A stretch of 64,000 nucleotides of DNA from Paenibacillus sp. FSL W8-0426 (GTDB lineage Bacteria; Bacillota; Bacilli; Paenibacillales; Paenibacillaceae): the NCBI RefSeq assembly GCF_037969725.1, contig NZ_CP150203.1:2372001-2436000 (forward strand). The letters are read 5' to 3'. Shown here one piece after another: positions 16,534-25,687 of the stretch (positions are counted from its first letter, which is position 1; every line of letters starts with the position of its first letter). The translations under genes were made by a program, and so were the position numbers. The notes below the pieces were generated by a model. That model worked only from the letters and a program-made list of their open reading frames with translations. It was not told where the DNA came from and ran no database searches.

Positions 16534-18255
16534 ATGTTAAAGAAACAGGCAGCGCTATTGTTGTCTCCCTTGACGGGATTGGACGAAATGGAAGTACGGA
16601 ATATGCTGGAGGTGCCGCCGCAACCGGAGATGGGTGATCTGGCCTTTCCTTGCTTTGCATTGGCCAAATCGCTTCGAAAAGCTCCGGCAGCCATCGCAGC
16701 TTCGATCGCGGAGTCGTTACAAGGCAGCGGGATCGAAGCCGTCAGTGCAGGTCCATATGTCAACTTTCGTTTTAACAGAGTCGAAGCGGCTGCGTCCATG
16801 TTGAACGAATTAATGAAGCCCGGATTTGGCAAGCTGGATCTGGGTCAAGGCGAACGAGTGGTCATTGACATGTCTTCTCCCAATATCGCCAAGCCGTTCG
16901 GCATCGGGCATTTGCGCTCCACGGTGATTGGGGCTGCGCTGTATCGGATGTACCAAGAGGCAGGTTATGCCCCTGTCAGCGTGAATCATTTAGGAGACTG
17001 GGGAACCCAGTTCGGCAAACAGATTGCCGCATATAAGCGTTGGGGAGATGACGAGGCTTTGCTGGCAGAGCCGATCCGGACGTCGCTGGAGCTCTATGTC
17101 AGGTTCCATGAGGAGGCGGAACAGGATCCGTCCCTGGAGACCGAGGCACGCGAGTGGTTCCGCAAGTTGGAACAGGGGGATGAAGAAGCCCGTAAATTGT
17201 GGTCCTTTTTCGTGGAAGTCAGCATGAAGGAATTCGACCGCATGTACGAACGCTTGCATGTGGCATTTGATTATACGCTCGGCGAGAGCTTTTACAATGA
17301 CAAGATGGGTGCCGTCGTCGAGGAACTGCGGGACAAAGGTTTGTTGGAAGAGAGCGACGGCGCGCTCGTCGTGCGATTGGATGAAGAGAACATGCCGCCA
17401 TGCCTGATCATCAAGCAGGACGGCACCACCATTTATCCTACCCGGGATCTGGCTACGGCCGTTTATCGCCATGATGTGATGAAGGCTGACAAAATGCTGT
17501 ACGTGGTCGGCGGGGAACAGAAGCTGCATTTTCGGCAGGTGTTTGCGGTGCTTTCGCGAATGGGGCATAAATGGTCCGCTCACTGTGTGCACATTCCGTT
17601 TGGATTGATGCGGTTTGAGGGACGCAAAATGTCCACTCGCCGCGGAAAGGTCGTTTTCTTGCAGGAGGTGCTGGACGAGGCCGTTGCCCGCGCCTCCCGC
17701 ATCATTCAGGAGAAAAACCCGGGATTGGCCAATGCGCAAGCCGTGGCGGAAGCCGTCGGCGTCGGAGCCATCGTATTCGGGGACCTGCGCAACAATCGCT
17801 TGAACGACGTGGACTTTTCGTTGGAGGATGCCGTAAGTTTTGAAGGAGAGACCGGGCCTTACGTGCAGTACACCCATGCGCGGATCCATAGCGTGCTTGC
17901 CAAAGCGAAAGTGGTTGCTGGCCTGGAGCGGGACGACGATTCCGCCGCAACGCCGGAAGCAGGACAGGAGCAACCGGGAGCGGAAGAGATCGGCGATGTC
18001 GCATGGACGCTGCTCAAATTGTTGTCCGAATATCCGCAGCATCTGGAAAAAGCCGTTCAACGCAACGAGCCGTCCGTGATTGCCAAATACGCCATCGATG
18101 CAGCACAAGCCTTCAACCGCTTCTATCATGCGGAACGAATTGCCGATGCTGCGCCGGAAGTGCGTCGATTCCGCATCGCTTTGGCCGAATGCACGGCCGA
18201 GCGATTGGCCCGGAGCCTGTATCTGCTTGGCGTTCAGGCTCCCGAACGGATGTGA
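16534..18255 (+). CDS. argS: Arginyl-tRNA synthetase
   Basis: A 573-residue class I aminoacyl-tRNA synthetase charging tRNA-Arg. The HIGH-type signature is in SSPNIAKPFGIGHLRSTVIG and the KMSKS-like loop is KMSTRRGKV. The C-terminal anticodon-binding (DALR-like) domain ends in YLLGVQAPERM. The sequence type differs from the B. subtilis housekeeping ArgRS (HLGHARG version), so this may be a second ArgRS. ATG at 16534 follows AAGGAG. Expression is controlled by the upstream T-box. The ABC transporter gene begins 13 nt after the stop, so read-through co-expression is likely. Confidence 0.95.
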   Translation: MLKKQAALLLSPLTGLDEMEVRNMLEVPPQPEMGDLAFPCFALAKSLRKAPAAIAASIAESLQGSGIEAVSAGPYVNFRFNRVEAAASMLNELMKPGFGKLDLGQGERVVIDMSSPNIAKPFGIGHLRSTVIGAALYRMYQEAGYAPVSVNHLGDWGTQFGKQIAAYKRWGDDEALLAEPIRTSLELYVRFHEEAEQDPSLETEAREWFRKLEQGDEEARKLWSFFVEVSMKEFDRMYERLHVAFDYTLGESFYNDKMGAVVEELRDKGLLEESDGALVVRLDEENMPPCLIIKQDGTTIYPTRDLATAVYRHDVMKADKMLYVVGGEQKLHFRQVFAVLSRMGHKWSAHCVHIPFGLMRFEGRKMSTRRGKVVFLQEVLDEAVARASRIIQEKNPGLANAQAVAEAVGVGAIVFGDLRNNRLNDVDFSLEDAVSFEGETGPYVQYTHARIHSVLAKAKVVAGLERDDDSAATPEAGQEQPGAEEIGDVAWTLLKLLSEYPQHLEKAVQRNEPSVIAKYAIDAAQAFNRFYHAERIADAAPEVRRFRIALAECTAERLARSLYLLGVQAPERM

Positions 18256-18267
18256 CCCGGATTGGCC

Positions 18268-19296
18268 ATGAACCGAACAGCAGCGTATAATGACGCAAAA
18301 AGGTTGATTTCGCTTCGGCAGGTGGGCAAACGACTCGATGGTTCCCAAGTATTGAAAGATATCGATTTGGAAGTGCATGAAGGACAATGCATCGTGCTGG
18401 TCGGGAGAAACGGCTCCGGCAAAAGCACGCTGCTGCGTGTCATCGCAGGATTGCTGAATCCCGACCAGGGCACGATGCATTGCAAACGGGAAGTCCCGGT
18501 CAGGTATGCGCCTGATCGGCTCGTGCGGTTGCCGTTTACTTCATGGGAATATCTGTGGCAAATGGGGCGCATTCAAGGGATCCGTCCCGGGGCATTGCGC
18601 AAAATCATTCATGAGCAGAGTGACAGGCTTGGCCTTGAAGGAGCACTGGATCAGAAGATGTCCTCGTTATCCAAGGGCACGCTTCAGAAGGTCAATTTGC
18701 TGCAGACACTGCTCGCCGGGCCAAGGGGGCTATTGCTGCTGGACGAACCGCTGTCGGGACTTGACGCAGCGGCTCAGGAAGCCGTCATTTCCATCGCAAG
18801 GCAATGGAAGGATGCGGGGGCTTCCATCATTACCGCCTGTCATGAGCCATTGTTTATCGAACGCTTGGCCGATCAAGTGGACGTCTTGCAAGCAGGGGAC
18901 ATCATCCGCCGATGGGAGCGTGCCGACTTCATATTGCCAGAGGCTCCGTTCGTTTATATCCATAGCCTGCTCCCGCATTCGGTACAGTCCCAGCTATTCG
19001 AAGGTCCGATCCGGTTGGCCGGGCAAGAAGGCGTGCTGCACGTTCGGCCTGAAACGGGCGGCGGGGCATCGGACGGACGCTGGGTGTGGAAGGTAACCCG
19101 CCATGCTTCGGACCGGATCATCGCTATGCTGATCGATGCGGGCGGTTCCATTGAGAGCGTACAGCAAGAACGTCAGCAATTGAATATGGAGCGATTGATC
19201 AGGGGCGAGCATCCGGCAGCCATGGATGACGACAACGAATCGTGCAATGCCTCCGGCGTGCATGCGGCAAGCCCGATGGACGGAGGTTGCCGATGA
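18268..19296 (+). CDS. ABC transporter ATP-binding protein
   Basis: A 342-residue ATPase subunit: Walker A VGRNGSGKST, signature LSKGTLQKV, Walker B LLLLDEP, and switch His in TACHEP. About 100 C-terminal residues extend past the ATPase core without recognised domain. It lies 13 nt after argS and overlaps the next gene, a membrane protein, by ATGA, so the two form a small exporter-type ABC system. Substrate unknown. No strong ribosome binding site is visible, suggesting translational coupling to argS. Confidence 0.85.
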   Translation: MNRTAAYNDAKRLISLRQVGKRLDGSQVLKDIDLEVHEGQCIVLVGRNGSGKSTLLRVIAGLLNPDQGTMHCKREVPVRYAPDRLVRLPFTSWEYLWQMGRIQGIRPGALRKIIHEQSDRLGLEGALDQKMSSLSKGTLQKVNLLQTLLAGPRGLLLLDEPLSGLDAAAQEAVISIARQWKDAGASIITACHEPLFIERLADQVDVLQAGDIIRRWERADFILPEAPFVYIHSLLPHSVQSQLFEGPIRLAGQEGVLHVRPETGGGASDGRWVWKVTRHASDRIIAMLIDAGGSIESVQQERQQLNMERLIRGEHPAAMDDDNESCNASGVHAASPMDGGCR

Positions 19297-20003
19297 CTGC
19301 GTTGACCGTTTACATGTTGAAGCACTACATCCGTTCACAGCGGTATTTTGCGCCGGTTGTATTTTACTTGTTTGGCATGCTGCTCATCTACTCGTACAAA
19401 CCCAACCCGGTTGCCGACAGCTATAGCGTTACGGCCATGCTGCTATTTTTCGGCGCAGCCTGGCTCGCCGTGACCGTCATGAACACGGAACCCGCGGGTC
19501 AGAAGCAACTGTTGACGATACACGCCGGAAGCAAACGCAAGGTGGCGTGGGGGCAGTTGTTTTGCGCCGGGATAATGCAGTGCGGGCTGGCAGCCCTCAC
19601 GGTGTTCTATCCGGTTGTGACCGGTATGTTTGAACGTCCCCCAACCGGCGGGGAGTGGGCGATGGCTTGGCTGGGACATCTTTCGCTCTGCATGTTGGGT
19701 CTTGGAATCAGCGTTTTCTTTCAAAGGTCATATGTGCCGCTGCTCAGCCGAAGCCTGCCTGCGTTGATTGCCGTTCTGCTGCTATCGAATGTGCAGGGCT
19801 CGTTAAGCGATCATTTGCCGCAATCGCTGCAGTGGATCAGCGTTGTTTTGCCACCGGCTTTTTACTTGATCCGGGAGATGATGTTGTTTGAGAATGCGGG
19901 GATCGGGACGATGGTGCTGCTGACGCTGTGGGCGACAAGTTATGCTGCGCTGCTGCTGGCCATTCATCTATGGATGTCGGGACGAAGGGATATGCAGCAA
20001 TAA
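19293..20003 (+). CDS. ABC transporter permease
   Basis: A 236-residue integral membrane protein with about six hydrophobic segments (for example YFAPVVFYLFGMLLIYSY, VTAMLLFFGAAWLAVTVM, LSLCMLGLGISVFF, MVLLTLWATSYAALLLAIHLW). ATG at 19293 overlaps the stop of the ATPase gene, with GGAGG just upstream. It is the predicted partner of the preceding ATPase. No family-level function can be assigned. Confidence 0.78.
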   Translation: MTALTVYMLKHYIRSQRYFAPVVFYLFGMLLIYSYKPNPVADSYSVTAMLLFFGAAWLAVTVMNTEPAGQKQLLTIHAGSKRKVAWGQLFCAGIMQCGLAALTVFYPVVTGMFERPPTGGEWAMAWLGHLSLCMLGLGISVFFQRSYVPLLSRSLPALIAVLLLSNVQGSLSDHLPQSLQWISVVLPPAFYLIREMMLFENAGIGTMVLLTLWATSYAALLLAIHLWMSGRRDMQQ

Positions 20004-20053
20004 GTTGGCATACTTCAAAGCTTGAATGTTGCTTCCGGTTTGGTTACGATATA

Positions 20054-20068
20054 GGAATCATCGATTCC
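20054..20068. promoter_or_regulatory. Small perfect inverted repeat
   Basis: GGAATC (20054-20059) and GATTCC (20063-20068) flank ATC, about 40 nt before the HEPN-like gene. It could be an operator; nothing else supports this. Confidence 0.3.
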
Positions 20069-20104
20069 TGCAGACCGTATCCAGGGATAGGAAAGGGGCC
20101 ATTC

Positions 20105-20659
20105 ATGCCGCACACGGACATTCCGCAAGGCACCATGCTGGACGGGGAACATTCCAGAGAGTTGTTCGCTTATTATGGACTGGCCGTATACTACGGGCAG
20201 GCGTTGGAACAACAGTTGGTCAATCTGATCTTGCTGACCAAGATGTCTCAGGGCAAGGGGATGTCCGACGAAGAACTGGAAGACCTGTATGAACGGAAAA
20301 TGAGCAGCTCGCTGGGACAACTGATCCATGAAGTACGCCATCATTTTCATTTTTCGGAGGATGAGGCCCGGCAGCTTAACGCCATATGGAAACAACGCAA
20401 CAGCATCGTCCATCATTATTTCAAAGAACGCATTCACGAGACGTTCAGCCCGGAGGGCCGGGGACGCATGATCAAAGAGTTGGAAGAGTTCAAGGACCGC
20501 GCCCAGGAGCTCGAGCATACCCTTCAGCAATATACGGGAGCCTGGCTGGCCCAACTGGGATTGAACGCCGAGACTGCGGCGGCACTGCAGCGGCTTGAGC
20601 GCATGCATGCCGAAAGCTGCAGTGATTGTGATTATTCGCAAGAAAAGGAAGAGCAGTGA
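20105..20659 (+). CDS. HEPN-like helical protein, function unknown
   Basis: A 184-residue, helix-rich soluble protein. I do not recognise a named family. The segment WKQRNSIVHHYF has an R-x4-H pattern (RNSIVH), the catalytic motif of HEPN ribonucleases. The preceding helices (FAYYGLAVYYGQALEQQLVNL) resemble the first HEPN helix pair. The C-terminus is Cys/Asp/Glu rich (SCSDCDYSQEKEEQ). HEPN toxins usually pair with an MNT antitoxin, but none is adjacent; the next gene is YdcF-like, 3 nt away. ATG at 20105 follows GGAAAGGGG. Confidence 0.5.
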   Translation: MPHTDIPQGTMLDGEHSRELFAYYGLAVYYGQALEQQLVNLILLTKMSQGKGMSDEELEDLYERKMSSSLGQLIHEVRHHFHFSEDEARQLNAIWKQRNSIVHHYFKERIHETFSPEGRGRMIKELEEFKDRAQELEHTLQQYTGAWLAQLGLNAETAAALQRLERMHAESCSDCDYSQEKEEQ

Positions 20660-20662
20660 AGC

Positions 20663-21307
20663 ATGACTACCGATGAACTCAGGTTTAGCCATAAGAAAAA
20701 CCACAAACGCCGCCGATTTGCGCTCATCCTTGCCATCGTGATCATGGCCGGATTCCTGTGGACGGCAGTGACGGCAGCGGGCATCGTCGATTACGCCGAT
20801 GAGGAGTCTGCAAGACATAGCGATGCAGCCATCATCCTCGGCGCTGCCGTTGCAGGCGATCAGCCTTCGCCCGTATTTCGTGCCCGGATTGAGCATGCGA
20901 TCATGCTGTACAAGCAGGGTACGGTCGGTAATCTTGTTTTTACGGGCGGCTCCGCCGGTCCAGGGTTGCCCACCGAAGCCGAGGTGGGGCGTGATTATGC
21001 TTTGGCGCAAGGGGTAGACCCTGCACGAATTCAAATCGAAACCGAGTCCGCCGTCACGGAAGAAAATTTGATCTACGCGCTTGCTGTCGGAGAATCAGCG
21101 GGATTTCAAACGTATACCATCGTTAGCGATCCCTTGCATATGAGGAGGTCCATGAAGTTGGCCCATCAGCTTGGAATGGATGCTGCCGCTTCGCCAACGC
21201 GTACGTCGGCTTATGAGACGTGGAGAACCAAACTGCCTTTTCTGGCAAGGGAAACGGTGTTAACCATGGGGTACACGGTGAAAGGATGGATGTCCCCCTC
21301 CCGTTAG
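20663..21307 (+). CDS. YdcF/DUF218 family membrane-anchored protein
   Basis: A 214-residue protein with one N-terminal transmembrane helix (about residues 19-40, FALILAIVIMAGFLWTAVTA) and a DUF218 domain: DAAIILGAAV, YKQGTVGNLVFTGGS, ESAVTEENLIYA and IVSDPLHMRRSMKLA. DUF218 proteins (SanA, YdcF, ElyC) act in envelope processes and some bind S-adenosylmethionine; the exact role is unknown. The gene starts 3 nt after the HEPN-like gene and is followed by a strong terminator. Confidence 0.82.
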   Translation: MTTDELRFSHKKNHKRRRFALILAIVIMAGFLWTAVTAAGIVDYADEESARHSDAAIILGAAVAGDQPSPVFRARIEHAIMLYKQGTVGNLVFTGGSAGPGLPTEAEVGRDYALAQGVDPARIQIETESAVTEENLIYALAVGESAGFQTYTIVSDPLHMRRSMKLAHQLGMDAAASPTRTSAYETWRTKLPFLARETVLTMGYTVKGWMSPSR

Positions 21308-21325
21308 ATACGTTGAATTCAACAC

Positions 21326-21375
21326 AAAAAGACAAACCCGGGTCCTCGTTAAGGATCACGCGGTTTGTCTTTTTG
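21326..21375. terminator. Bidirectional terminator
   Basis: AAAAAGACAAACC (21326-21338) pairs perfectly with GGTTTGTCTTTTT (21362-21374). It lies between the convergent ydcF-like and bmrD-like genes and has T-rich ends in both directions. Confidence 0.85.
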
Positions 21376-21405
21376 TTTCGGGTCATTCGTTGGATTTCAA
21401 GCAGA

Positions 21406-23505
21406 TTAAGCCTTGCCACCCGCGAACGAAGCAGAAGCCGGTACGGCCTGTGCCAGATTTCCGAGATGCTCGGTGTCCCCGGAAGGAGCGGCTGACGCCC
21501 CTTGCTGCAGCTGATACATCTGGTAATAACGTCCTTTCAGTTCCATCAACTCATCATGCGCGCCTTGTTCAACGATCCGGCCGCGATGCAGGACGAGGAT
21601 CTGATCCGCTGAACGAATCGTGGAGAGACGGTGGGCGATAATGAACGTCGTCCGTCCTTTTTTAAGCACCTCCAGCGCGCTCTGGATCAGCGCCTCCGTC
21701 TCGGTGTCGATGTTGGCGGTCGCCTCATCCAGAATAAGAATGGCTGGATCGAAGGCAAGCGCCCGGGCGAAAGAAATGAGCTGGCGCTGTCCAGCGGATA
21801 GGGTGCTTCCTTTTTCGATGACGGGTTCGTCGAATCCTTGCGGCAGATGTGCCAGAATACGTTCCGCTCCGACGTCGCGCAGCGCCTGCTCGATTTTCTT
21901 GCGGCTGATGCGCTCATCGCCGAGACTGACGTTGGAAGCGATCGTTCCCGTGAACAGATATGGGTCCTGCAGCACGATGCCCATATGTTGGCGGATCCAC
22001 TGTTTGGGCAGGTCTTTCACGTTTTGCCCATCAATCGTGATCCTGCCTTTTTGTGGGTCATAGAAACGGAACAGCAGGTTGATGATCGAGCTTTTGCCCG
22101 AACCGGTATGGCCGACAAGCGCTACCGTCTGACCTTGCGAAGCCTCAAACGAGATGTTGTTCAGCACATAATCTTTTTTGTAGGCAAACGATACGTCGTC
22201 AAAGACGACATTGCCTTTGTACCTTGGCATGGAGCCATCGGTGACCTCTTCCCCCTGTTCATCCATCAGCTCGAACACACGGCCTGCGGACACGAGGGAC
22301 GAATCCAGGTTGGCCAATTGGTTGACCATGCCGATAATCGGTTGGAACAGGCGGCCGAGCACGTCAACGAACGCATACAGCACGCCGAGCGATACGATGC
22401 TCGTTCCGCCTCCCACTACGCTCGAGCCGAAGTACCAGAGCACTACCGCAAAAGCGAGGTTCCGGATCACATTGACCAGATTGTGCGAGGTGAAGGCATT
22501 CAGGTTCAGCATTTTGTTCTGGTGTTTCATATAGTCATCGTTCAAATCTTCGAATTCTTGCCGGGTTTGCTTTTGATGACGGAATACGCGAATGATGGAC
22601 ATGCCTTGGATCGATTCGTTGATGATGGCATTAATCTCGCTCAGCCTGGAACGAATGATCGTATTGTAACGGGTGGCGAACTTCCGGTAAAGGACAATCC
22701 AGGCAATCAGCATCGGCACCACGAACAGCGAGATCAAACCTAGACGGAAGTCAAGCAGGAACAGGGCGACATACACCCCTGCAATCGTGATGATGCCCGA
22801 GAAGAAGTTGGACAATACCGCCACGAACAAGTCTTTCACGGCTTCGGTATCATTGGTGACTCTGGAGACGACCTTGCCTGCCGGCAGGTTATCGAAGAAA
22901 TGAACCGGCAGGCGCTGAATATGCGCATATACGTCGTTTCGCAGGCGTTGAATGACTTTGTTGGCCGAAGATTGCAACCAATAGGTTTTGCCGAATTCCA
23001 TAATAATGGAGATGACGAGGAAAATCAGATAATACACGATCAGTTCATAGATGCCGGGCATTTCCGGTTTATAAAAGGCATACAGTTCACCCGCAGATAA
23101 CGGCGCTGCTGCGTACTGCCCAACCACTTCGCCTCCCCGTGCAATCGTCAGCACGCCGTCCGCGTAGGTGCGATCGCCATCCGGCGTGCTTACGGCTTCG
23201 TTGACAAAGTAAAAGCTCGTTCCGGCTTGAAGCACGCGAACTTCCGCACCTTTGGCTTCGCCCGGTTCAAACTTGCCTTCTCGTTTATAATATTTGCCGT
23301 TGTAGGCCGCTGCCTCCGAGGAGGCAGCCGTTTCATAGAATGGCTGCTCGACCGCGAGCAAATGATTGTCGATCATCGATTTGGCGATGAAAGGACCTGC
23401 CAGCTCGGCCGCTACGCCAATGGTAAGCATAATCAGAGCGGCAATAAACGTGCCTTTGGCCTTTAGGGCATATTGGAACAGCCTTTTGCCTGTATTGGAT
23501 TTCAA
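21406..23505 (-). CDS. bmrD: BmrD-like multidrug ABC exporter half-transporter
   Basis: A 699-residue fused membrane/ATPase half-transporter, close to B. subtilis BmrD (YheH). Six membrane segments are predicted (one in GTFIAALIMLTIGVAAELAG). An inserted extracytoplasmic segment lies between helix 1 and helix 2, as in YheH. Walker A is VGHTGSGKSS, signature LSAGQRQL, Walker B ILILDEATANID. The start is TTG at 23505 with GTAGGAGGT upstream. It is downstream of the bmrC-like gene with an 11-nt gap, so the two are expected to form a heterodimeric drug exporter. Confidence 0.88.
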   Translation of the reverse strand: MKSNTGKRLFQYALKAKGTFIAALIMLTIGVAAELAGPFIAKSMIDNHLLAVEQPFYETAASSEAAAYNGKYYKREGKFEPGEAKGAEVRVLQAGTSFYFVNEAVSTPDGDRTYADGVLTIARGGEVVGQYAAAPLSAGELYAFYKPEMPGIYELIVYYLIFLVISIIMEFGKTYWLQSSANKVIQRLRNDVYAHIQRLPVHFFDNLPAGKVVSRVTNDTEAVKDLFVAVLSNFFSGIITIAGVYVALFLLDFRLGLISLFVVPMLIAWIVLYRKFATRYNTIIRSRLSEINAIINESIQGMSIIRVFRHQKQTRQEFEDLNDDYMKHQNKMLNLNAFTSHNLVNVIRNLAFAVVLWYFGSSVVGGGTSIVSLGVLYAFVDVLGRLFQPIIGMVNQLANLDSSLVSAGRVFELMDEQGEEVTDGSMPRYKGNVVFDDVSFAYKKDYVLNNISFEASQGQTVALVGHTGSGKSSIINLLFRFYDPQKGRITIDGQNVKDLPKQWIRQHMGIVLQDPYLFTGTIASNVSLGDERISRKKIEQALRDVGAERILAHLPQGFDEPVIEKGSTLSAGQRQLISFARALAFDPAILILDEATANIDTETEALIQSALEVLKKGRTTFIIAHRLSTIRSADQILVLHRGRIVEQGAHDELMELKGRYYQMYQLQQGASAAPSGDTEHLGNLAQAVPASASFAGGKA

Positions 23506-23516
23506 GTTGTTACCTC

Positions 23517-25262
23517 CTACGTGGACAGATTGGATTCCACCTGTTGCCGTTCATATTGTTCGCGATACCAGCCGTTCATGGCCAACAACTCTTGATGGGT
23601 ACCTTCTTCCGTAATTTTTCCGTGTTCGAGCACGATGATCCGGTCGGCATGTTCGATGGCCGACAGGCGATGGGTTGAAATCAGCGTCGTTTTGCCCGAA
23701 CGTTTGCTGCGAATGTTCTCGATAATTTTAGCTTCCGTGCGGGCGTCAACCGCAGACAAAGCATCGTCCAGAATCAGGATGTCCGGATCGGCGATAAAAG
23801 CACGGGCCAGCGATACCCGCTGCTTCTGTCCGCCGGACAAAGCAATGCCTTTTTCGCCCACAAGGGTGTCCAGACCGTCGGACAGCGTTCCGAGATCGCC
23901 GTCGAAGGCAGCCGTGCGAATGGCCTCCATGATCTCCTCGTCATTTGCTCCAGGCTTGCCGAACTGGATGTTTTGACGCACCGATTTGGAGAACAGGATT
24001 TGTTCCTGCGGAACGTAGCCGATCCAGCTGTGCAGCTGATCCTTGGCGATATGCTGGATCGGTTGGCCGGAAATGGTCAATTGTCCGTCGCCGGCAGGAT
24101 ATTCGTGAAGCAGCTGTTTGAGCAGTGTGGATTTGCCGCTGCCCGTGCGCCCGACAACGCCAAGCGTCTGGCCGCGCTTCAACGTGAAATGAATGTGGCT
24201 CAGATTGTCTACCGTCGAAGTAGGATAACGGAACGTCACATCGTTCATGACGATCTCATCCGGAACCTCAATGTGAACAGGACGCTCAATGTCCTGCACG
24301 TCAGGTTCGACATGCAGCGTTTCGTTGACCCGGTCGAGAGAAGCGCTGCCCCGCTGCATCAGATTGATCAGTTCGCCGATAGCAAACATCGGCCAGATCA
24401 TCATCCCGAGGTACATATTGAACGATACGAGATCGCCAAGCGTAATTTCATTGTGGAACACAAGATAGATGCCGTATGCCAGCGCAATGACGTAGCTGAG
24501 TCCGACGAACAATCGGATTGTTGGTTCGAACAAGGCATCCATCCGTGCGACGGACAGGTTTTTCTGATACACGTCTTCGGTGACGTCGGCAAACCGTTTT
24601 TGGTCCAGCCGTTCCTGAACGTAGGCCCGGACAACGCGGATGCCCGCAATCGATTCAAGCACTTGATCGTTCATGTCCCCGAAGGCGTCCTGCGCAAGCG
24701 TGTAGCGTTGATGAACGGCTTTGCCGTAAATCATCATGGCCAGCGCGATGAACGGCAGCGGCAGGATGGCCGCCAGCGTCAGCTTCCAGCTGACGAGAAA
24801 CCCCATCGCAAAGAGCACGGTTGCCAGAAAAAACGTGGAATCCGTCAAGGTCAGCATGCCAAAGCCGGCCGTCGTGGCGATGGATCGTAAATCGTTGGTG
24901 GCCCGGGCCATCAGATCGCCGGTTCGGTTTTTCTCGAAAAAGGGCGGTGTCATCCGCAGCAAATGGTCCATAAATCGCGAACGCAGCAAGCGCTCAACCA
25001 GGTTGGCGCCGCCAAACAGCTTATGCATCCATATGTACGTAACCAGATAAATCAAAACGATCGTACCGATAATGAGCAAAATGTAACGGGCCAGCGATGC
25101 GCTGGTGATTGAACCGCGTACAATCTCATCAATGGCATTGCCAAGTAGACGAGGGGGCAGCAGCTCGATGACGCCGACCAGGATGAGCAGGATCACGCCG
25201 ATCAGGTAGCGTTTGCGCTCGAGCCGGAAGAACCAGCCCAGGTTTTTCAGTACAGAAAACAA
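23517..25262 (-). CDS. bmrC: BmrC-like multidrug ABC exporter half-transporter
   Basis: A 581-residue half-transporter matching B. subtilis BmrC (YheI, about 585). Walker A VGRTGSGKST, signature LSGGQKQRVS, Walker B ILILDDALSAVD (Asp at the catalytic Glu position, so a degenerate site as expected for heterodimers). The start is TTG at 25262, preceded by GAAAGGAAGGGA, and it gives the family N-terminus FSVLKNLGWFF. Longer frames to 25475 read through the attenuator hairpin and have no site. The first gene after the leader peptide. Confidence 0.9.
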   Translation of the reverse strand: MFSVLKNLGWFFRLERKRYLIGVILLILVGVIELLPPRLLGNAIDEIVRGSITSASLARYILLIIGTIVLIYLVTYIWMHKLFGGANLVERLLRSRFMDHLLRMTPPFFEKNRTGDLMARATNDLRSIATTAGFGMLTLTDSTFFLATVLFAMGFLVSWKLTLAAILPLPFIALAMMIYGKAVHQRYTLAQDAFGDMNDQVLESIAGIRVVRAYVQERLDQKRFADVTEDVYQKNLSVARMDALFEPTIRLFVGLSYVIALAYGIYLVFHNEITLGDLVSFNMYLGMMIWPMFAIGELINLMQRGSASLDRVNETLHVEPDVQDIERPVHIEVPDEIVMNDVTFRYPTSTVDNLSHIHFTLKRGQTLGVVGRTGSGKSTLLKQLLHEYPAGDGQLTISGQPIQHIAKDQLHSWIGYVPQEQILFSKSVRQNIQFGKPGANDEEIMEAIRTAAFDGDLGTLSDGLDTLVGEKGIALSGGQKQRVSLARAFIADPDILILDDALSAVDARTEAKIIENIRSKRSGKTTLISTHRLSAIEHADRIIVLEHGKITEEGTHQELLAMNGWYREQYERQQVESNLST

Positions 25263-25328
25263 AGTATAATCCCTTCCTTTCATGGTGTGTACATGCGTTT
25301 TTCTGTTCATGTTGACCGAAACATATCC

Positions 25329-25362
25329 AAAAAAAAACACACCGCACGCAGGCGGTATGTTT
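25329..25362 (-). terminator. Attenuator terminator upstream of bmrC
   Basis: On the minus strand AAACATACCGC pairs with GCGGTGTGTTT around 6 nt and is followed by a run of nine T. It lies between the leader peptide (25454-25561) and bmrC (start 25262). An upstream GGCGGT (around 25408-25413) could pair with ACCGCC of the terminator and act as antiterminator. This matches ribosome-mediated attenuation known for bmrB-bmrCD in B. subtilis. Confidence 0.75.
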
Positions 25363-25453
25363 GGGATATCTTCCATACGGCAGCATGACTCCGAGAGCAG
25401 AGCCACCGCCGTACACCGATTACAATATGAAAAGACAGAACAGCAGTCAGAAA

Positions 25454-25561
25454 TTAATGACCTTCTGTCACGCAATCATAGGTACGAAATAACAACAATT
25501 TCGGGGATGCTCCGGTATTCAATTGTGTGTGCAGTCCATCCAATGTATGCAGTATAAACAC
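25454..25561 (-). CDS. Leader peptide of bmrCD-like operon (BmrB analogue)
   Basis: A 35-residue open frame beginning with GTG at 25561 and ending with TAA at 25454, preceded by GAAAGGGTGATCACG. The peptide begins MFILHTLDGLHTQ and ends CVTEGH. Located after a consensus promoter and before the attenuator, it fits a leader peptide whose translation senses ribosome-targeting drugs. Sequence similarity to BmrB cannot be judged here; the assignment rests on position and architecture. Confidence 0.6.
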   Translation of the reverse strand: MFILHTLDGLHTQLNTGASPKLLLFRTYDCVTEGH

Positions 25562-25614
25562 CGTGATCACCCTTTCATTTGGAAATAAATTCAATGTTGA
25601 ACTCGTATGTTTGC

Positions 25615-25644
25615 ATCTTACCATCGCCTTTTGCCATCTGTCAA
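25615..25644 (-). promoter_or_regulatory. Promoter of bmr leader
   Basis: On the minus strand TTGACA (25644-25639) and TAAGAT (25620-25615), 18 nt apart, about 55 nt before the leader peptide start. Confidence 0.65.
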
Positions 25645-25687
25645 ATGATTTTCACAACTTTATTTGCCTATTCGGCGTGCATCGGGT

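Noticed and set aside
25263..25475. N-terminal extension of the BmrC-like protein
   Set aside because: It would translate the attenuator hairpin and has no start signal; TTG at 25262 gives the family N-terminus.
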